Of a stretch of 64,000 nucleotides of DNA, positions 62,527 to 64,000 are shown one piece after another. The position numbers and the translations under genes were made by a program. The stretch is from Leptolyngbyaceae cyanobacterium JSC-12 (GTDB lineage Bacteria > Cyanobacteriota > Cyanobacteriia > Leptolyngbyales > Leptolyngbyaceae), in the NCBI GenBank assembly GCA_000309945.1, contig CM001633.1:5383174-5447173 (forward strand), read 5' to 3'. Within the stretch, counting starts at the first letter, position 1; the number at the start of each line of letters is the position of its first letter. The notes beneath the pieces are model-generated. The model was not told the origin of the DNA and did no database searches. It saw nothing but the letters and a program-made list of their open reading frames with translations.

Positions 62527-63759
62527 TTAAGGAGAGTAAAGAGACATCGTTTCGGATAGATCTTGCAATGCGATGGAACGAGGAAACCTGACTCGAAAAA
62601 CAGACCCTTGACCAAGCTGGCTTTCAACCGTGATCTCACCATGCATCATCTGCACTAAAGACTTAGTAATAGCTAATCCTAAGCCAGTACCAGGATGCTT
62701 GCGTGAAATTGTTTGATCAAGTTGCCGAAATGGTTCAAAAATGCAATCGATATCTGGCAGAGCAATGCCAATTCCTGTATCACCAACAGCAATCTCTATG
62801 ATGTTTGGGGTTGCCTCTGTAACATCCACCCAAACTTTCCCTTGAGATGTAAATTTGACAGCATTTGAGAGTAGGTTTGTCAAAATTTGTCGTAATCGTT
62901 CAGGATCGTTCAGAATCTCAGAATTACTTAAAGAGTATCTAATTTCCAAACTTAATTGTTTTTCATCAGCCAGGGGGCTGACTTCAGCCACCGTTGTTTT
63001 AATAATTTTTTCTAAATGGAAGTTTTTTGGGTTAATTTCCAATCCCCCAGCTTCAAGTTTAGAGAAATCCAAGATTTCATTAAGTAACGTCAGCAAATGC
63101 TTTCCATTATTTAGAATTCGCTCAATGATGTCTCTTTGGTGCGGATCAACAATCCCTTTTGTGGGACGTAGCAATAACTGAGAAAATCCAATAATGACAT
63201 TTAATGGCGTTCGTAACTCATGAGACATTGTTGCTAGAAATTGAGACTTTAAACGCGAGTTTTCTAACAGTTTTAGGTTTTGCAGGTGGATCTGTTGCCG
63301 TTGAATTTCTAATTCTTGATTTTTACGAAGTAATAACTCATTTGTTTCTCTTAATCGCTGGTTGGTTCGCTCCACTTCTCGTTCTGCTTGATACACTCGA
63401 ACGGCACTGTGAACTATTTGGAGTAAGCGTTCTGGCGAAATGCGAGATTTTGCCAAATAATCTGTTGCTCCAGCTTTCATCAAATCAACAGCAATTTGCT
63501 CATCTCCTTGCCCTGTCAGTACGATTAAGGGAATACTAATCCCAAGTTGGCGAACCTGCTGAATGAGAGAAAGCCCATCTCCATCAGGTAAGCAGTAGTC
63601 TAAGAAAATACAGTCGAAAGGGAATTCCTGAACAATGGCGATCGCTTCAGCGCAGTTGTTTGCTTCAGCCAGCTCAAACTCCGTTCCTGCCTTTGTTAAA
63701 GCTCGTTTGACCGATAACCGATCAACAACGTCATCATCAACAACCAAAATCCTAAACAT
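62527..63759 (-). CDS. receiver-histidine kinase hybrid
   Basis: 410 residues from ATG 63759. Receiver domain FRILVVDDDVVDRLSVKRAL with phospho-Asp in IFLDYCLPDG and lysine in YLAKS; then a coiled-coil linker (ERTNQRLRETNELLLRKNQE), HisKA with LATMSHELRTPLNVIIGFSQ, and an ATPase domain with DTGIGIALPD and GTGLGLAITKSL. Soluble hybrid without a sensor domain. Lies upstream of the second hybrid; the two may form a relay. Confidence 0.92.
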   Translation of the reverse strand: MFRILVVDDDVVDRLSVKRALTKAGTEFELAEANNCAEAIAIVQEFPFDCIFLDYCLPDGDGLSLIQQVRQLGISIPLIVLTGQGDEQIAVDLMKAGATDYLAKSRISPERLLQIVHSAVRVYQAEREVERTNQRLRETNELLLRKNQELEIQRQQIHLQNLKLLENSRLKSQFLATMSHELRTPLNVIIGFSQLLLRPTKGIVDPHQRDIIERILNNGKHLLTLLNEILDFSKLEAGGLEINPKNFHLEKIIKTTVAEVSPLADEKQLSLEIRYSLSNSEILNDPERLRQILTNLLSNAVKFTSQGKVWVDVTEATPNIIEIAVGDTGIGIALPDIDCIFEPFRQLDQTISRKHPGTGLGLAITKSLVQMMHGEITVESQLGQGSVFRVRFPRSIALQDLSETMSLYSP

Positions 63760-64000
63760 TGCTGCGATCAATTTCGTTTTAGAAAATCCTCTAAATGGAA
63801 ACAATTATAAAGATATGTCAACAAAATGAATGATTAGGCTGCTTATCGTCTAAGAACACATGCTCGAAGGTTCGATTTAATTCATTCCAATCATGATAAA
63901 GCAAGCCTCTATTAGATAGAACCGGGCATAAACACTCGTGACAACTCAATCAACTTGTGATTTTTGCTACTTTGACGAATTACTCTTCCAGATCATACAA
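63760..64000. other. right end, no gene seen
   Basis: 241 bp upstream of the leftward hybrid kinase. No coding frame is convincing; presumably the kinase promoter region. Confidence 0.35.

Overview
The window looks like chromosome of a nitrogen-fixing cyanobacterium, probably a filamentous non-heterocystous one of the Leptolyngbya type. Three things point there: the palindrome GCGATCGC (HIP1) is scattered through most genes; there are cyanobacterial marker families (HpsJ, DUF2949, Asr1405-type, HesA/HesB/FdxH, a Mo-dependent nitrogenase C-terminal family protein); and a complete nif cluster ends in cnfR, the iron-sulfur transcription activator used for low-oxygen nif control in Leptolyngbya boryana. 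nifD, fdxN and nifU are all uninterrupted, so no heterocyst-type excision elements are present. The assignment rests on gene content and remembered synteny; no database search was possible.

Region 1 (about 0.3-25 kb) is an exopolysaccharide locus, almost all on the + strand. It holds a Wzc-like chain-length/tyrosine-kinase protein, an initiating sugar-phosphate transferase, a YdcF-like protein, a HepA-like ABC exporter, a pyruvyl-transferase-like gene, eight GT2/GT4 glycosyltransferases plus one divergent GT-B protein, an O-antigen polymerase/ligase-like protein, two acyltransferases, a cyanoexosortase, a protein with a PTPA-type C-terminal sorting signal, and HpsJ. The start resembles the heterocyst-envelope polysaccharide (HEP) order. 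A stretch of about 5 kb (8.3-13.3 kb) lacks HIP1 sites and is partly AT-rich, which suggests a separately acquired glycosylation cassette. Remnants of Uma2 and DUF4058 genes lie in the spacers.

Region 2 (25-30.8 kb) is ordinary housekeeping: YjbQ, a conserved cyanobacterial hypothetical, an alpha/beta hydrolase, an isochorismatase-type hydrolase, DoxX and YifB/ComM.

Region 3 (30.8-57.8 kb) is the nif cluster. Leftward: nifP, an Asr1405-like gene, dps, DUF2949, a 38-residue membrane microprotein not in any usual annotation, nifV, nifZ, nifT. Rightward from a 1-kb divergent control region: nifB, fdxN, nifS, nifU, nifH, nifD, nifK, a Mo-nitrogenase-associated gene, nifE, nifN, nifX, a NifX-associated gene, a CCE_0567-type gene, nifW, hesA, a small membrane ORF, hesB, fdxH, feoA, a NafY-like gene, a CBS protein, fdxB and a methyltransferase. 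A leftward four-gene operon (TPR-like protein, cupin, two small proteins) is divergent from cnfR. The nifP-nifB and cnfR control regions share the motifs G(T/C)TGAGTACAGC and ATGAGTATTT, which makes them good candidates for CnfR operators. Several nif spacers carry long hairpins, including a perfect 34-bp palindrome between nifD and nifK, and C/T-rich leaders.

Region 4 (57.8-64 kb) holds decayed genes (truncated dps, a frameshifted response regulator, a broken HHE-like gene), an M20 amidohydrolase, a GNAT protein with a membrane insertion, and two receiver-histidine-kinase hybrids.
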